The position numbers and the translations under genes are program-made. The notes below the pieces were generated by a model. The model was given only the letters and a program-made list of their open reading frames with translations. It did no database searches and had not been told where the DNA came from. A stretch of 64,000 bases of DNA from Eutypa lata (Eukaryota; Ascomycota; Sordariomycetes; Xylariales; Diatrypaceae), in contig JAKULF010000001.1 in the NCBI GenBank assembly GCA_022661535.1, positions 1,860,001-1,924,000 on the forward strand, given 5' to 3'. Position 1 is the first letter of the stretch. Every line of letters starts with the position of its first letter. Positions 12,479 to 24,290 of the stretch are shown here, one piece after another.

Positions 12479-13780
12479 GATGACATCTGAATACTATGAA
12501 CGTGGAGTAATGAAGACTGGTGTATGTTTCATATTTAGGAGCGAAGGAGAAAGCCCATGGAAGGCGACGAAAGTAATCCTTTTAAGTGCAATTCTTCGCC
12601 GCGGGCTGGGCATTTGGATACACAAGATCGCCTCGTAAGATCTACCAATTACCACAGCCAATTTCCACTAAAATTATAATCTTTCTAGCTACATGGCTAT
12701 AGCTGAAACATATTTGGCCTTCCTCACTCTGCCTTGTAATTAATAGATGCGTTCGAGACTGGTAGGCGAAGCATTGCATACAGCTAGTCGAAGACAACGC
12801 GGTGTTACCCATTGTGTAACCTATTTCTACAACCGTCGACCTCAACCTGCTTACTGTTATAGTGATACACATTTTACCGCGCCGCAGCTTCTGTGTGACG
12901 TATACTGATGCGCAGCTTTGGGACATATTGAGAGGTTGAAATACGCGATTTCGTGCCCAAATATTACATGGGGGCGCATTTCACAAAGCTGACACTTGTT
13001 GGTAAGCGGTTCCTGGCATCTAACCCGAAAGTCAATGGGGGAGAGCAAATGTGCCGTGGCGTTCCAAGGGGAGGGTTATTCCCGAACGAGCCATATACGA
13101 ACTGGCCACGCCGAAATTATATCTCGATATTGGGTAACTTTAACTAGAGATACCATACAAACCACATTATCGTTCTTCCGTAAGAAGCAATATTCTTTTT
13201 GTTTTATTATTAAGGCTTTAGGGCGTAGTATTATGCAAGGTGTTCATCGGCGTACAGTTTAACGGTGTGCGCCACATACCGTGGCAATAGCTCTATTTAT
13301 GTACCACCCCCAAAACCCATAGTTTGGAATTCATGACATGCGCAATCCCACTGTGATCCCCAGGATGAACTAAATATGTGATCAATACGTTCCATCAGCA
13401 TGCTGAGCTGATAGTGTATTAGTCCAATCTATACACTTACAGCAGCAGCACCATGTGCTTGAAATACGTAAAGTTTAGTCACAACGTTACAGATGAAGAA
13501 GTTCAGAAATCGCGTCCATTATGCCCTGGTGACGCAACACGTCCTTTTAGAGGTAGCCCCTTGCCTATCCCATATTCGTGAAGTATCTAGACATAATGAA
13601 AGATTAACCAAAGGAGCTCAATCAGCTAGGGCCCTAAACACTGGCAATCATTAAAAAGACAGGTGCTTTAAGAAAAGCGGCACCCCTTTTCACCCCAACA
13701 TATCTACGTAGCCCAGCCCAACTCCACCCTCCATCTTCCCAGCAGCAACCCGACTCGTGGCTGCAAACCCGACTTCTTCT
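12479..13780. other. intergenic region, no supported gene
   Basis: About 1.3 kb containing the 5' side of the three-pass membrane protein gene and the 3' side of the small secreted peptide gene. Short frames at 12642-13262 have no family features. Confidence 0.5.
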
Positions 13781-14080
13781 TCACTCGCAAGTGCAGCACG
13801 GAGGATAAGGATCAATAGCTCCCTCGTTAGGGTAATCCTTGATGGTATCCCCGTCACAGTAGTAGTATTGTCGAAAGACTGACTCGTCTGTGCAGCAGCA
13901 GAGCATCTTGGCAGAGACTAGACCGAGGGTTGCGAAGAGAGCGGCGATTGAGAACTAGAATGGGTGAATGGGGTATTGCGTTAGTGTTTTGTTCACTTGC
14001 TTGTATGACTGGATGGCTGGCTGGAGTTGAAGGTGTTGTTGGTGTTGGTGTGGTGAGATGGGTCGAACGGTTACCTTCAT
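13781..14080 (-). CDS. small secreted seven-cysteine peptide
   Basis: Predicted secreted peptide of 59 aa, found by splicing and too short to stand out as an open frame. Exon 1 is only ATG-AAG (14080-14075). A 120-nt intron (13955-14074, donor GTAACC, branch ACTAAC, acceptor TTCTAG) follows, and exon 2 is 13954-13781. The product begins MKFSIAALFATLGLVSA, a clear signal peptide. The roughly 42-residue mature part holds seven cysteines at positions 21, 22, 23, 35, 55, 56 and 58, arranged as CCC, C and CCTC near the stop. A Met-Lys start with an intron after the second codon is frequent in fungal secreted peptides. It could be an effector-like or antimicrobial-like peptide; no family is recognised, and an odd cysteine number leaves one free or pairing between chains. 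Confidence 0.72.
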
Positions 14081-16250
14081 GATGTTCTGGCGTGGTGGAA
14101 TTTGTCAATAGCTTTCACCGAGGTTGGAACGTTGTCTGTGTATTCGTTCTCTTTTGGATTGAAGCCAATGTGATTTATAGCGAATAGCCGGTGAAGCCAA
14201 ATATGATGGGTTGGATATTACTTGATTATTTAGGTAGGTGTTGGTTGGAGAAATTGAACTGGCAGCGGGGGGATGTAGAAAATTCTTCACACGACTACAG
14301 TCACTCCTTCCTATCCAGCTACCTCACATTACGGCCGTAACCTTGTCTTACATATTGGCTCTTTATTACTGTATCAGGATGAATAGCTTGTATCCTCGGA
14401 TGTCGTTCCATCATACCGGAATAAGAACGAGTCATTTCTTTTGAGAAGAGCGGCTACCTTCACCGTATTCGCCTGTGAGGATAGTGCCACCCTTAAGTGT
14501 TATTGATATCGAAAAGTTTGAATTTGTACCACGTTGGTAATCATGAACAACATTTACCTAGGTTCTAATCTCGACTTCGCAACTATGTAATAAGAAGCAC
14601 ACTGTGTGGAAGACCAAGTAAATATCTGTATAGTTATGAACTGTCGAGAGGGATGCCAAGTTAGCTTGGACTTGTATACTTATAGCAGCCCTTTTAGGCC
14701 TCTTCAATTTGATGCATTCGTGATTGGTAACGGTGAGCCCACAGGATATACCATTACCGCTAGTTACATCATTTCAAATGTCATATTTCTTAACTTTACC
14801 TCTTCTCTTCATCATACGGATCGGGATGATCGTTATGGTCGTTTCCCCTTCTGACTCATCATACAAGCCCCCGTTGCCCATCATACCCGTTAGTGCCTAT
14901 GCGTGGAGCTTTGCGATATGAATCTTCGTCCAAATGTTGGTGCTACGCTACGCCGGTCTCAGCAGCGACGCTATCGGAGATGACATCTTCATAAGAACCA
15001 TCACGCAATCCTGAATATGCGTGCATGATGGTAATGTAGCGCTTTTCGATGACGAAGAGCGCATCCAGACCCCTCATCCCTCCCTTTTCCTTCCCGTGGC
15101 GCCGACTTGGGTAGCGGGCTGACTGGCCTCCTTGCTCATAAGCGCCCGCGACTGGTTTCGTTCCGGTCCGCCCAGTTACCTCATATGCTGCCCCAGCGTT
15201 CGGCGCCAGGAAGGGGGGTCCGCCCCGCCGCCTCCGCCTCGAACTCCGCATGCCTTGACTACCACCTTATCCTCGTTAGGGGAGCTCATGTATCGTAGCG
15301 TAGGTGGTAACTAGTCGCGAAGTTAGTCATTGCCCCCTACCCCCCATGTTGAAAATCCAGGTTAATCGTTGTGATAAATAGAACAACCCATCTGCTGTCT
15401 CTAAAGTCGGTTGGAGTAAATCATAACTTCCCCTACCTCATTACCTACGGCATCTGGTTCCAGCGGCACAGGAGAATTAATTAGCTGACTGGCTGACACG
15501 CTACGTACATATACACCCTCACTACATTGAACATTATCCTCTTCATTCATTCTTTCGGTTTTGGTGCTATGGGAAGCTACATCTTACTTCTGAACGTAAC
15601 CATAACTAAGCACACCACGCCACGCACTCACTCATTCACTCGACCCACAGGTTAGCTAACCACCGACATATTATCCATGAAAGAAGCACCCACCGGCCCT
15701 AGAGCATTTAGGTAACGTTACTTAAACGTACTTCAAACCAGCCGCGGAACAAAAGGCACCTACTCTTTGTACGATGCCATGCCATGCCAACCCGTCCTTC
15801 ATTCCATTACATGGATACAGACAGGCGACGACAGGTAGATGCAGAGTTGGCATCGTTTTAGAGGTCATGTAACTATGGCCACTCCTCATTATTAGCGTGC
15901 TCAAATGAGGTGGCGAGCGCTGCTCGAGCATAGTTTGCGGTGAATTCCCAACTCGTAAGTAAGTACCTCACTAACTTAAGTACTCTACCTAGGTAGTATG
16001 CAATAGCAGCAGCTGGGAAAAGGACAAGCTCGGGAATGGGAACCATACATGCGATCATTTAGAGTTTCTTTTTTTCGTTCGAACACTTCCCGACTCCCCC
16101 CCTCCCCAATCTTTCTCTGTCTCTCTTTATCTGCCTGTTTCTTTCTCTCTTGATGGGGTAAAGCAGGGAGCAGGGAGGTCCTATATATGCTCCCAATCGC
16201 TCCGACCCGACTCGTCCCGTTCCGTTCCGTGCATACCTCATCACTGGAGA

Positions 16251-16274
16251 CCGGACCGGACCGGACCGGACCGG
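16251..16274. repeat. CCGGA pentamer array
   Basis: Four perfect CCGGA units followed by CCGG. Local GC is much higher than in the flanks. No coding context. Confidence 0.9.
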
Positions 16275-16460
16275 GTTTTGGGGTAGTTCTGTCAAGACTA
16301 ATACCTGATAATATGCAGTGTGGTTCCCTCCGAAAAAGTAGTCTGTAGGTAAAGCGATGTTGTATTTTCTAAGTTTCCCTGGCTGGTCCGGGACCAGCTG
16401 GGACCAGCTAAATACGTAATACTACGATCGCGCCCACCACTCGGCGATTCACTTCAAATA

Positions 16461-16485
16461 TCAACGACCGCCGAGCGGTCGTTGA
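16461..16485. repeat. perfect palindrome with 11-bp arms
   Basis: Arms TCAACGACCGC and GCGGTCGTTGA flank a CGA spacer. The sequence is a perfect inverted repeat in otherwise gene-free DNA, followed by two ATATCATCAGC direct repeats (16488-16510). Confidence 0.9.
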
Positions 16486-18844
16486 TTTATATCATCAGCT
16501 ATATCATCAGCCCACAATATCATCAATCAATCCCGAGCCATCCCGTACATCCTAATGAATGAACTAGCCGCCCGAATCCCAAGCCCATTATCACGTAGTT
16601 ATACCGCCGCCGACCCCTATCATCTATCACATATTGTCCCCTGGGCGCGAATAGCGGCACGTACGCCGGGATGGCACCGACTTCGAACTCGGCCCCTAAT
16701 GGAGAGCAGGCGGAAAACCTGCCCTTCTCATACCTGCCACGGAAACACACTAGTCATCGTGGGCGACTTGTCTTTTCTGGGGACGTCAAATGGTCGATGG
16801 CCAACCAAGGGCGCTGTAGGCCAGCTGGTGATTAGGTATATAACTACCTAGGTACCCAGATGCACAGAAGATGCACAGACAGACAGGTAAGCGTCATTGC
16901 CATCTCCCTCCCATCTTCTGTTTGTTGGTTGGTTAGTGTTTAGGCCAACAACAAACCCGCTCATGTTAGATCGAGTTCGGTATTGTTGGATTGGGGTAGG
17001 GTAGGATGGGGGTCAATGGCACACACAAAAGAACACATAACCACATGCCTACTTACTTGTATACCTAATTTGTACTCAAATGCCGATACTGCTTACTACT
17101 TACTTACTTACTTGCTCACTCACCCACTTGCTACACGGACGAATACTAACTCTAGGTTCTGCATATCGATCGCCTTCTTAAATGCGCGGTATGTCAGAGC
17201 CATTCCACGCCAGCCAGTAACACAATCAACTGACTGACTGGTTCACCACATATAGCTAGCCTTATAAATCACTACCGTATGTATGCACCTTAATTCTGAA
17301 TTACCTAAGCGTACGCACGTAGCGCACACATAGTTGGTGTGGATTGTTGGTTGGCTAACTGACACAAAGGCTTAATGCCCCCCCATTCCCCCCTTAATAT
17401 CCGAAAGATAAAAGAAACACATTCAAAAACGACCAGACAAACGCCGAATGCCATGGTAGTCAAATCTGTTTGCTCGTTTCATTCCTCTGCTCTCTCTCTC
17501 TCCCCCCCTCTTTCACTTTCACCCACTCACTCACCCACCCACTCAACTTGAACCACTCATCCATGAAGTTCATAAAGCTATGTATGTATATGTGTACACT
17601 ACAACGGAACGATATGATGATAACGTACTGAACTCAACACAACAGCAGTGGGAAAACCTAACAACAGATATATATATTTTTACCATCCTGTAACTAGAGC
17701 CGAAAGACAGTATATATGCCTGGGAAAAGACAGACAGGGAAGGGGAGTCAGAGAGTAGGTAGGAAGAGAAGAAAGAACAAGTTACCCCTTTTCCCCTGTG
17801 TGCCTGTATATCAAATATGCCGCAGCCTGCCACAACAAGAAAGATAAAAGAAATTAAAAAAAAATCTCTTTTCCCCCGTGTATTCCAATTCCGCCTGCCG
17901 TCCTGTATTGGTATATATATGAACGTATATAAATGCATAGGTAAGTACCCAGATAAGATGTACCCGTATAAGCCGATGGTTAAGAAAGCATATGGAGAAT
18001 ACTTATATATGTAGGTAGGAATCCTTCCCAGTCCTAGCTGCTGCTGCTGATGGGGTTGCGTATGGGGAATGGGCAAGAAGACATCATAGGTTAAGTGAGT
18101 AGTAAGTAGGTAAGTAAAGGCAGAAAAAAGTGACAAATTACTAGCCGAACATGATGATTGATTGATGATGAACGTCCTTCTCGAAAAACAAAAGCCCAAC
18201 CAAGCAACCAACCAACCATCCATCCAACAAACCAACAGTCGCTCCCGGACGAAGGTAGTTGGAAAATAAACAAGAACAATATAAGATGTGTGTGTGTGTT
18301 TGCGTGTGGGAAAATAGATCATCTTTTTTTTTTCGCCTGCCAGTCCAGCCAACTAACTCCCCATTATCCATGATATTTATCCGGTTCCATTTGCTTGCTC
18401 ACTGTGCCTACATACTTAAGTACTTAGGTAATATCCATGCCATGCCATGCTATTGATCACTCCCTGTCAAGTGTCGCGCTATTTTCTTCCTCGAGGTTGT
18501 ATATTTAGACCAATTTGGTAGGGTGATGGTGAGGGTGAGTCTCTCAACGAACGAACAGGGTGACAAGTAAGTTTCCTGTGCGCTGCATGGGATACTCTAT
18601 CCTGCTTCTCGTATCTCGAATCATAGCTGTGATTGTCGTAGTAGTGGTGCTGTTGTTAAGTCTTTACTGATCGATCGAGTCGATGAGGTGAAACACTTTG
18701 TTGATGCCAGGGGAACGCGAGACATAGCCATTGTATCTTACAAGATACATACATTCCGCCAGAGTACTCAAGGTCTAGCGTTCTGGAAGTCGAGTTGGAA
18801 CGTGTCTCGTATCGCCTCATCACGTCGCACGGTATCATTATCAT

Positions 18845-18899
18845 CCCCAGTCAGTCGTCGTCCCCAGTCAGTCGTCGTCCCCAGTCAGTCGTCGTCCCC
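18845..18899. repeat. three 17-bp tandem repeats plus CCCC
   Basis: The unit CCCCAGTCAGTCGTCGT is repeated three times without error and then CCCC. It lies about 40 bases past the stop of the CCCH zinc-finger gene, so probably in that gene's 3' untranslated region. Confidence 0.9.
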
Positions 18900-18934
18900 T
18901 GGTCATACAATCATGATCATGAACTTCGTCAAAT

Positions 18935-21674
18935 TCATCGACCACCCACACCATCTACGACTCTTGCTGCGGCACCTGCCCCGTCATCTTTTTTACTACT
19001 CGTAGAGGCGGCGATGTTGGCGTAGCTCGAACCCCAGACGCCGAGCCCAGACGATCGCTTCTTAGCCCTTATCGTACTATCCCGCTCGCCATCCTCGTCC
19101 ATGCTAAACACAAACTCGCCATCTTCTTCTCCGATCGGTGTCGTATAGCGCGCGCTTGAGCTGATGGAGCTGCTGCTCACGTGACGCTCAGCCCCCCCTC
19201 GACCGTTTGACGGTCTCGAGGTATGAGGGTGAGGCCGCAGCCTTGGCGATTCTCCTTCACCTCCGTCGATGCGCGTGCGCTGAAGTTGCTGTGACAGGGT
19301 GCTTAGACCCTCGATGTTGTCGGATCGATCAACATTCCTCGCTCTGCTAATTATATCGCCGCTGAGACTCGAATTCCGTAAAGGGCTTCCAACATGTCCA
19401 AATACCCCGGCACTGGCCGCTGCAGCGTGTTTCCTAGACTCGTGCTCTTCGTATTGGCGCTGGAAGAGGGGACCCCAGCGGCTCGGGCTACCTGCAAGCG
19501 GGCTGCCGAACTTGGAAGTTGTCTCAGCATTAGGGGTAGCAGAACCACTTGCCCCGATGACGCCTGGAGAGGCGCCATTGCCTCTATGACCATTGACTTC
19601 GTCGTCTGCCGCTCGCGAACCACGCCGGGCCTTCTCTGCCGGTGTCAACAGGTCCTTCAAGTTATCAGGCAAATAATCTTCTTCCAAGAAGGGGAACTCG
19701 GTGTCCCAATCGCGATCGATCCCACCAGTGATAGCTCGGGGTGCACTACTGCTTAGCATCTTAGGCTTCGCATATCGGCTGGAATGCATCTGGCGCTTGC
19801 CGAAGTACTCGTCAGGTGGTTGCGTCGGTGGGGACGAGGCGTTTACGGCAGTAGCCAGATGTTCGTTGCTACCAAAAGCAGAATGGTGTAGGAGCTTGAG
19901 AGCTTCTGAGGTGCGCGCATCTTTCGCCGCGCCTAGAGAAGGGGAAGGTGACTCGAGACCGAATTGCGAAGGAACCGAAGATGGCCAAGGGCCTGCGGGA
20001 TATCGAGCAGCGTTAGATATACCATTGGAATCGAAGGAAGCTGGTAAAGGCGCATCGAGGATAGATAGACCCTTGGTAGCAGCCACGGGGGATAATCCAA
20101 GCCCAAGTCGCGAAGGGTCTTCCTCTCTCGGAGACCCATATTGTGAGCTCGTATGCGAGTATGTTGTATCTATCGTCGGTAAACCGTTTTCGAGACTCGG
20201 TTGGTGATCAAGGGTATGGAATGTGTCGCTAGGAGACATGGCATAACCATAGTGGTTACTTCCATAGTTTCCATTCCCACTGTCGGCGCGCATGAAGGAA
20301 TTGGTCAAGGCACTATTATTAGAGGTGTTGTAAGCGGCGGGAGGATTCACCCGGTTTCCCAGGTGTAGCGGTTGACCGATGGTGATGCCATTCTTGCCAT
20401 AATTAATTCGTCTACCGTCAGCGAGCACGTGAATGTTTGCGCATTTCGGGCCGAATTTGCAATTGCCCTGTAGGATTGTGCCACCAATGTTAGCTTTTGA
20501 CCTTCCTAGGTGAGATGAGGCTTGTACGATATCCACGTTTGCAAACGGAATGGATGGAATGGGAAATGTTCATGTAACGCTGGTATATGCGGCACAGCAG
20601 GAATGGAGTAGGAGAAACACGAGGTTTATTCGGTCTGTCCCACGTAGATCCGGGTGAAAATAGAACAAGCAAACAAACATATGCATATTTATGTTTGTAT
20701 CCTCATTTCCATACGTACCTTAGCAAAATATTTGCATATCGTCTCGGCTGCCGTGCCGAGATCGTGGCTAAAGGGACAGGCGGCTCCTGCTTGACAAGCT
20801 CCCTGTCGAAAGAATTTACATGGAACATGTGATGTATCTGAAGTTGAGGGACAAGTCATGTTAGTGAATTCTGCTGGCTGTTGTAGATGAACGTAAATGT
20901 ATGTATGTATGTGTGTGTGAATGTAGAATGGTAAGCAAATTGAGGGGCTTTAAACCCGACATTATATTGCAAAACAAAATTGAATGTGATCAAATCAATG
21001 CAGACAGACTAAATTAATCCAATCCGTAGCTTGCATAATAGCTCAAATTCATTCGAGTCCAAGCAAACATGAGAAGTTTGTTGAGGAGGGGGGAAAAGAC
21101 TGGACATCAAGAGAAGGACTAGACAGAAATAAAAATTTAACTCACTTGGTGGACTCCTGGCACCATCAAATCGAGGTTGCGCCTGGGAGGTAGAAGAAGT
21201 AATAGAACTCATTGCGTTGGGATTGGGAGGAATATTAAGACTCCCAGATCTGACGTGTCGAAATTCTGATGACATGGTGCCCGCCGATTTCGAATAGCGA
21301 ATCCTATTCAAGCTGCTGCTCTTCAAATGATGATGCTGATGCTGATGGGGATGGGGATGGGGATGGTGGCTGGTGCTGGTACTGAGACTCGTACTGGTGC
21401 TGTTGTTGCTGCTGCTGCCTCTCGAAGGCGCAGCGACAACGGCAGCGGTAGTAGCGTTAGAATGTTGTAGTAATTGAAGTTGTAATTGTTGCTTTTCTTG
21501 GTCGGTTACGATCAATCGAGGTGGGTGGAAAAGGTGAAAATGCTGTTGCTGCTGCGGCTGCTGTGGATGTGAATGCGAATGCGGATGATGAGGAGGAGGG
21601 GCCGCCGATCTCGTGCTTGTAGTAGAAGAGGTAGTGGATGTAGCGGCAGTGGCTGTACTCGTAGTGGTCGACAT
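18935..21674 (-). CDS. two-finger CCCH zinc-finger protein (LEE1-like)
   Basis: Predicted nucleic-acid-binding regulator of 726 aa. Minus-strand exons are 21674-21146, 20837-20719 and 20467-18935; introns are 308 and 251 nt, longer than others in the window. The N-terminal 176 residues are low complexity (Ser/Thr, His-Pro, Gln). Two CX7CX5CX3H fingers follow: Cys183, Cys191, Cys197, His201 and Cys211, Cys219, Cys225, His229. Splicing joins CKYFAK to GNCKFGPKCANIH across intron 2. The long C-terminal part is disordered and Ser/Pro/Gly-rich, ending near GLGVWGSSYANIAA. The finger pair resembles yeast LEE1 and its filamentous-fungal relatives (family knowledge). RNA or DNA binding cannot be told apart from sequence. 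The 17-kb upstream region without genes could hold extended regulatory DNA. Confidence 0.85.
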
Positions 21675-24260
21675 TTAGGGTAGGTAATGTAGGTACCTAA
21701 TGTACTTGAACAGTACCTTAGGTGTAACGCGGTGGGATAGGTGAATCGAAGTTTAAGTGGTGCCCTGACTGCCCCGAATGCCCTGATTGCCCTGAATGGA
21801 GGGGAAAAGAGCTTGAGCGAGGGTATGTATGTATGTAGTAAGGAAGTATGTATGTAATAAGCATTGGCAACCCCACTAAACGTAACCGTAATCCAGTCTA
21901 ACGTCCCCTGCTTTTTGAACGCTTCCGACTTATCGCCGTGACCGAGTGGGTATTAAAACCGCCTATCGTGCCTATCAGGCTATTAAAACCCCCCCGTTCT
22001 GCCCGTTTGATCCTGCGATAGTATTGTATACCTACAAGGATATGTAAGTAGCGCATTTACGGGGCACAGTATTAGGGTGAGGTCAAGTGGTGGGAGTGGC
22101 AGAGTGGGTATGTATGTTGGATGTATGTATGGATGTATGTATGTAGGCATGTATGTAGAGTGGTAGAGTGGGCATGAGATGAAATGGTTAGGTGAGTTAA
22201 GTAAGTATCTTCATCCGTACCTGAAAACAAAGAGCGTCTTGTGTCCCGTATCATATGTAACTTTCTCCAACCAAATGACCAGATGAGCTCCAAGTTGAAC
22301 GTGATGAAGCGTGTGATGAAATGCGAATTCTAATTATGTCGATATGTGACCGATGTCAGCATTCGTTGAACGTCAATCAATTCAGTTCTTCCCCTATTGC
22401 TGTTTGACAACGAGTTGATCTGTGTTACCAAGAAAGGCCATTAGGATCCGTACAGGTGTTGCATATGTAGGTATGTATGTAGGTATGTATATATGTCTGT
22501 AAGCTCCTCCTCCCCAGGCAAGGTCCCTCCTTTTCTTGGCTTTGTTTGGTGGGGGAGGGGAAAGCGTGTAAGTCAAGTAGCTAATGAGCGACGACGATTC
22601 GAATGATTGATTGCCGAGAACCCACAGCCGGTTTCCACACGGCTATCGTTGGAAAAGCGGCGGGAAGATCTCGACAGAGACCGAGTCAATCGGAATTGAA
22701 AGACAAAACCTGCTTGCTTGCAGCTATCGAATAGGATGAGGGGAAGGTATGTATGCGGTTGAAAGTCCGCCGATGTGTTGATTGGACTGAGAGAGAATCC
22801 CCTTGGAATGGGAACCTATGAGCGAGAACTACCAAAGCAGCTGCAAAGATATGGCGGGGGATAGGAAGCTAGACCAAAGAAGGTAGAGAGGGTCTGCTAG
22901 GTATATATATATTCATAGGTCAGACCCCCTGTATGAAGCCAAGGTCCTTGAGAGTATGAGTAATACGGTAACTATGCATGTGAGTGCGTACGAGGTTGGT
23001 ATATAGGTGTGAGCAAATGTGTACGTATATAAGTGCACGTTCTCTTCGCCCAGGTAATGACGACGATGCCGCCCAGTTTTCAGGCCTCCAGTGTCAGTTA
23101 ATAGAATAGATGAATCAACAAGGGCCGCTTTCAATCAGGAACCTTGGGAGTTAGGTAATTCTGTTTTGGATCGTCTCCTGCTGCGTCCGGACTAGGCAGT
23201 TGGTTAATCAGGCGAGACACTGTCAAGACTTGCGGGCGCTACAGTTGTTATGAGTGTTGAAGAAGCGAGCCAAAAAAAAAAAGCTCTGAGACAAAATTCA
23301 ACCTGAAGAATGCCCTGCAGGAACCAAGGTGACCAGAACCAGATTCTAAGGAAACAAGGAAAAGAGGCGATCGAGAACTGCAATAACCACTTACATAATC
23401 AAGCAGCTGCCCAGTTATTTATGTCACTTAGAGACAGTCTGGGGTATCGTCGTATTGGAGGCAGGGAACGATGGTTTGTTTGCCAGTGGTTGCCTATAGA
23501 GGAATCGATGACTCTTACTGACCTCGCGGATAGGTTCCGGTAGGACTTTTATTGCAATGTGCCTCAGGAGAAATGATTCATTAAAGTTGTTGTTATTGAT
23601 CCGATCAGAAGTCGACGGTAGCTTAAGCGAGAAGGAGGGGAGTTTTGCCCGAGCAAAGTGTAGAAACAGGTAAAGGAACATTAACAGTCAACTTTCGGTC
23701 GGGATACGTCCACTTATTAACAGATAGGCATCCTTTCCTTAGACCACCCGAGGAACTATAATAAAGATGACAAATAATAGTAAGTTGACAGGTGGAAAGT
23801 AAAGTCCGTGTTAACGAGAGCGAGTGAGCGAGCTTCGGCCCCTTCGGCTGATGGCTAATGTTTCTGGAAATACTGCGGACGGGTACCTCTGCCTTAGTGA
23901 TGAGAACCGTAAGTGAGTGTGGTAATATTGAGATCCCTTAACTAGAAACCGGAGGGAGGTAAGACTCCTTCAAAGTTTCCAAAGTCGTTTAGGTTTATAT
24001 GTATGAAGATAGGGTACATACGCAGGCAGTGTATCGCCTAGAGGTACAAAGTAGGTAATTAAACCTGAGTAAGGGTGTCAGGATATCAGGATGTAAGAGA
24101 TGTGGGGTCCACACGTGGGGGTTCAGGTATTCTTGAAGTTCCCGCCGGTCAATACTCGATGTAACCCAGGAGAGATGTGTACGAAGCGAAGTATGTAGGT
24201 TTTGTATGTATGCATATAGGTAGGACAAGGTAGTATATTCATGTAGGTTAGGTCACTTCG

Positions 24261-24290
24261 TATGTATGTAGGTAGGTAGGTAGGTAGGTA
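24261..24290. repeat. GTAT/GTAG tetranucleotide microsatellite
   Basis: TATGTATG is followed by five GTAG-type units. Similar short arrays occur near 22110-22150, 22470-22495, 28140-28200, 34203-34222 and 49081-49100, so this motif is characteristic of the intergenic DNA of the window. Confidence 0.85.

Larger units (their letters stand above)
14081..18934. other. long intergenic region, no supported gene
   Basis: About 4.9 kb between the small secreted peptide and the 3' end of the CCCH gene. Open frames are short or of biased composition; the longest, 260 codons on the minus strand at 17570-18352, is Ser/Tyr/Phe-rich with no domain. The region holds a CCGGA array, an 11-bp-arm palindrome and a 17-bp tandem repeat, each listed separately. 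Confidence 0.5.

Noticed and set aside
17570..18352. 260-codon minus-strand open frame
   Set aside because: Composition is Ser/Tyr/Phe/Leu-rich, generated by TA/CA-rich repeats, with no domain, signal or splice pattern.
24261..24290. CRISPR-like array from repeated GTAG units
   Set aside because: Simple microsatellite without spacers, in a eukaryotic genome.
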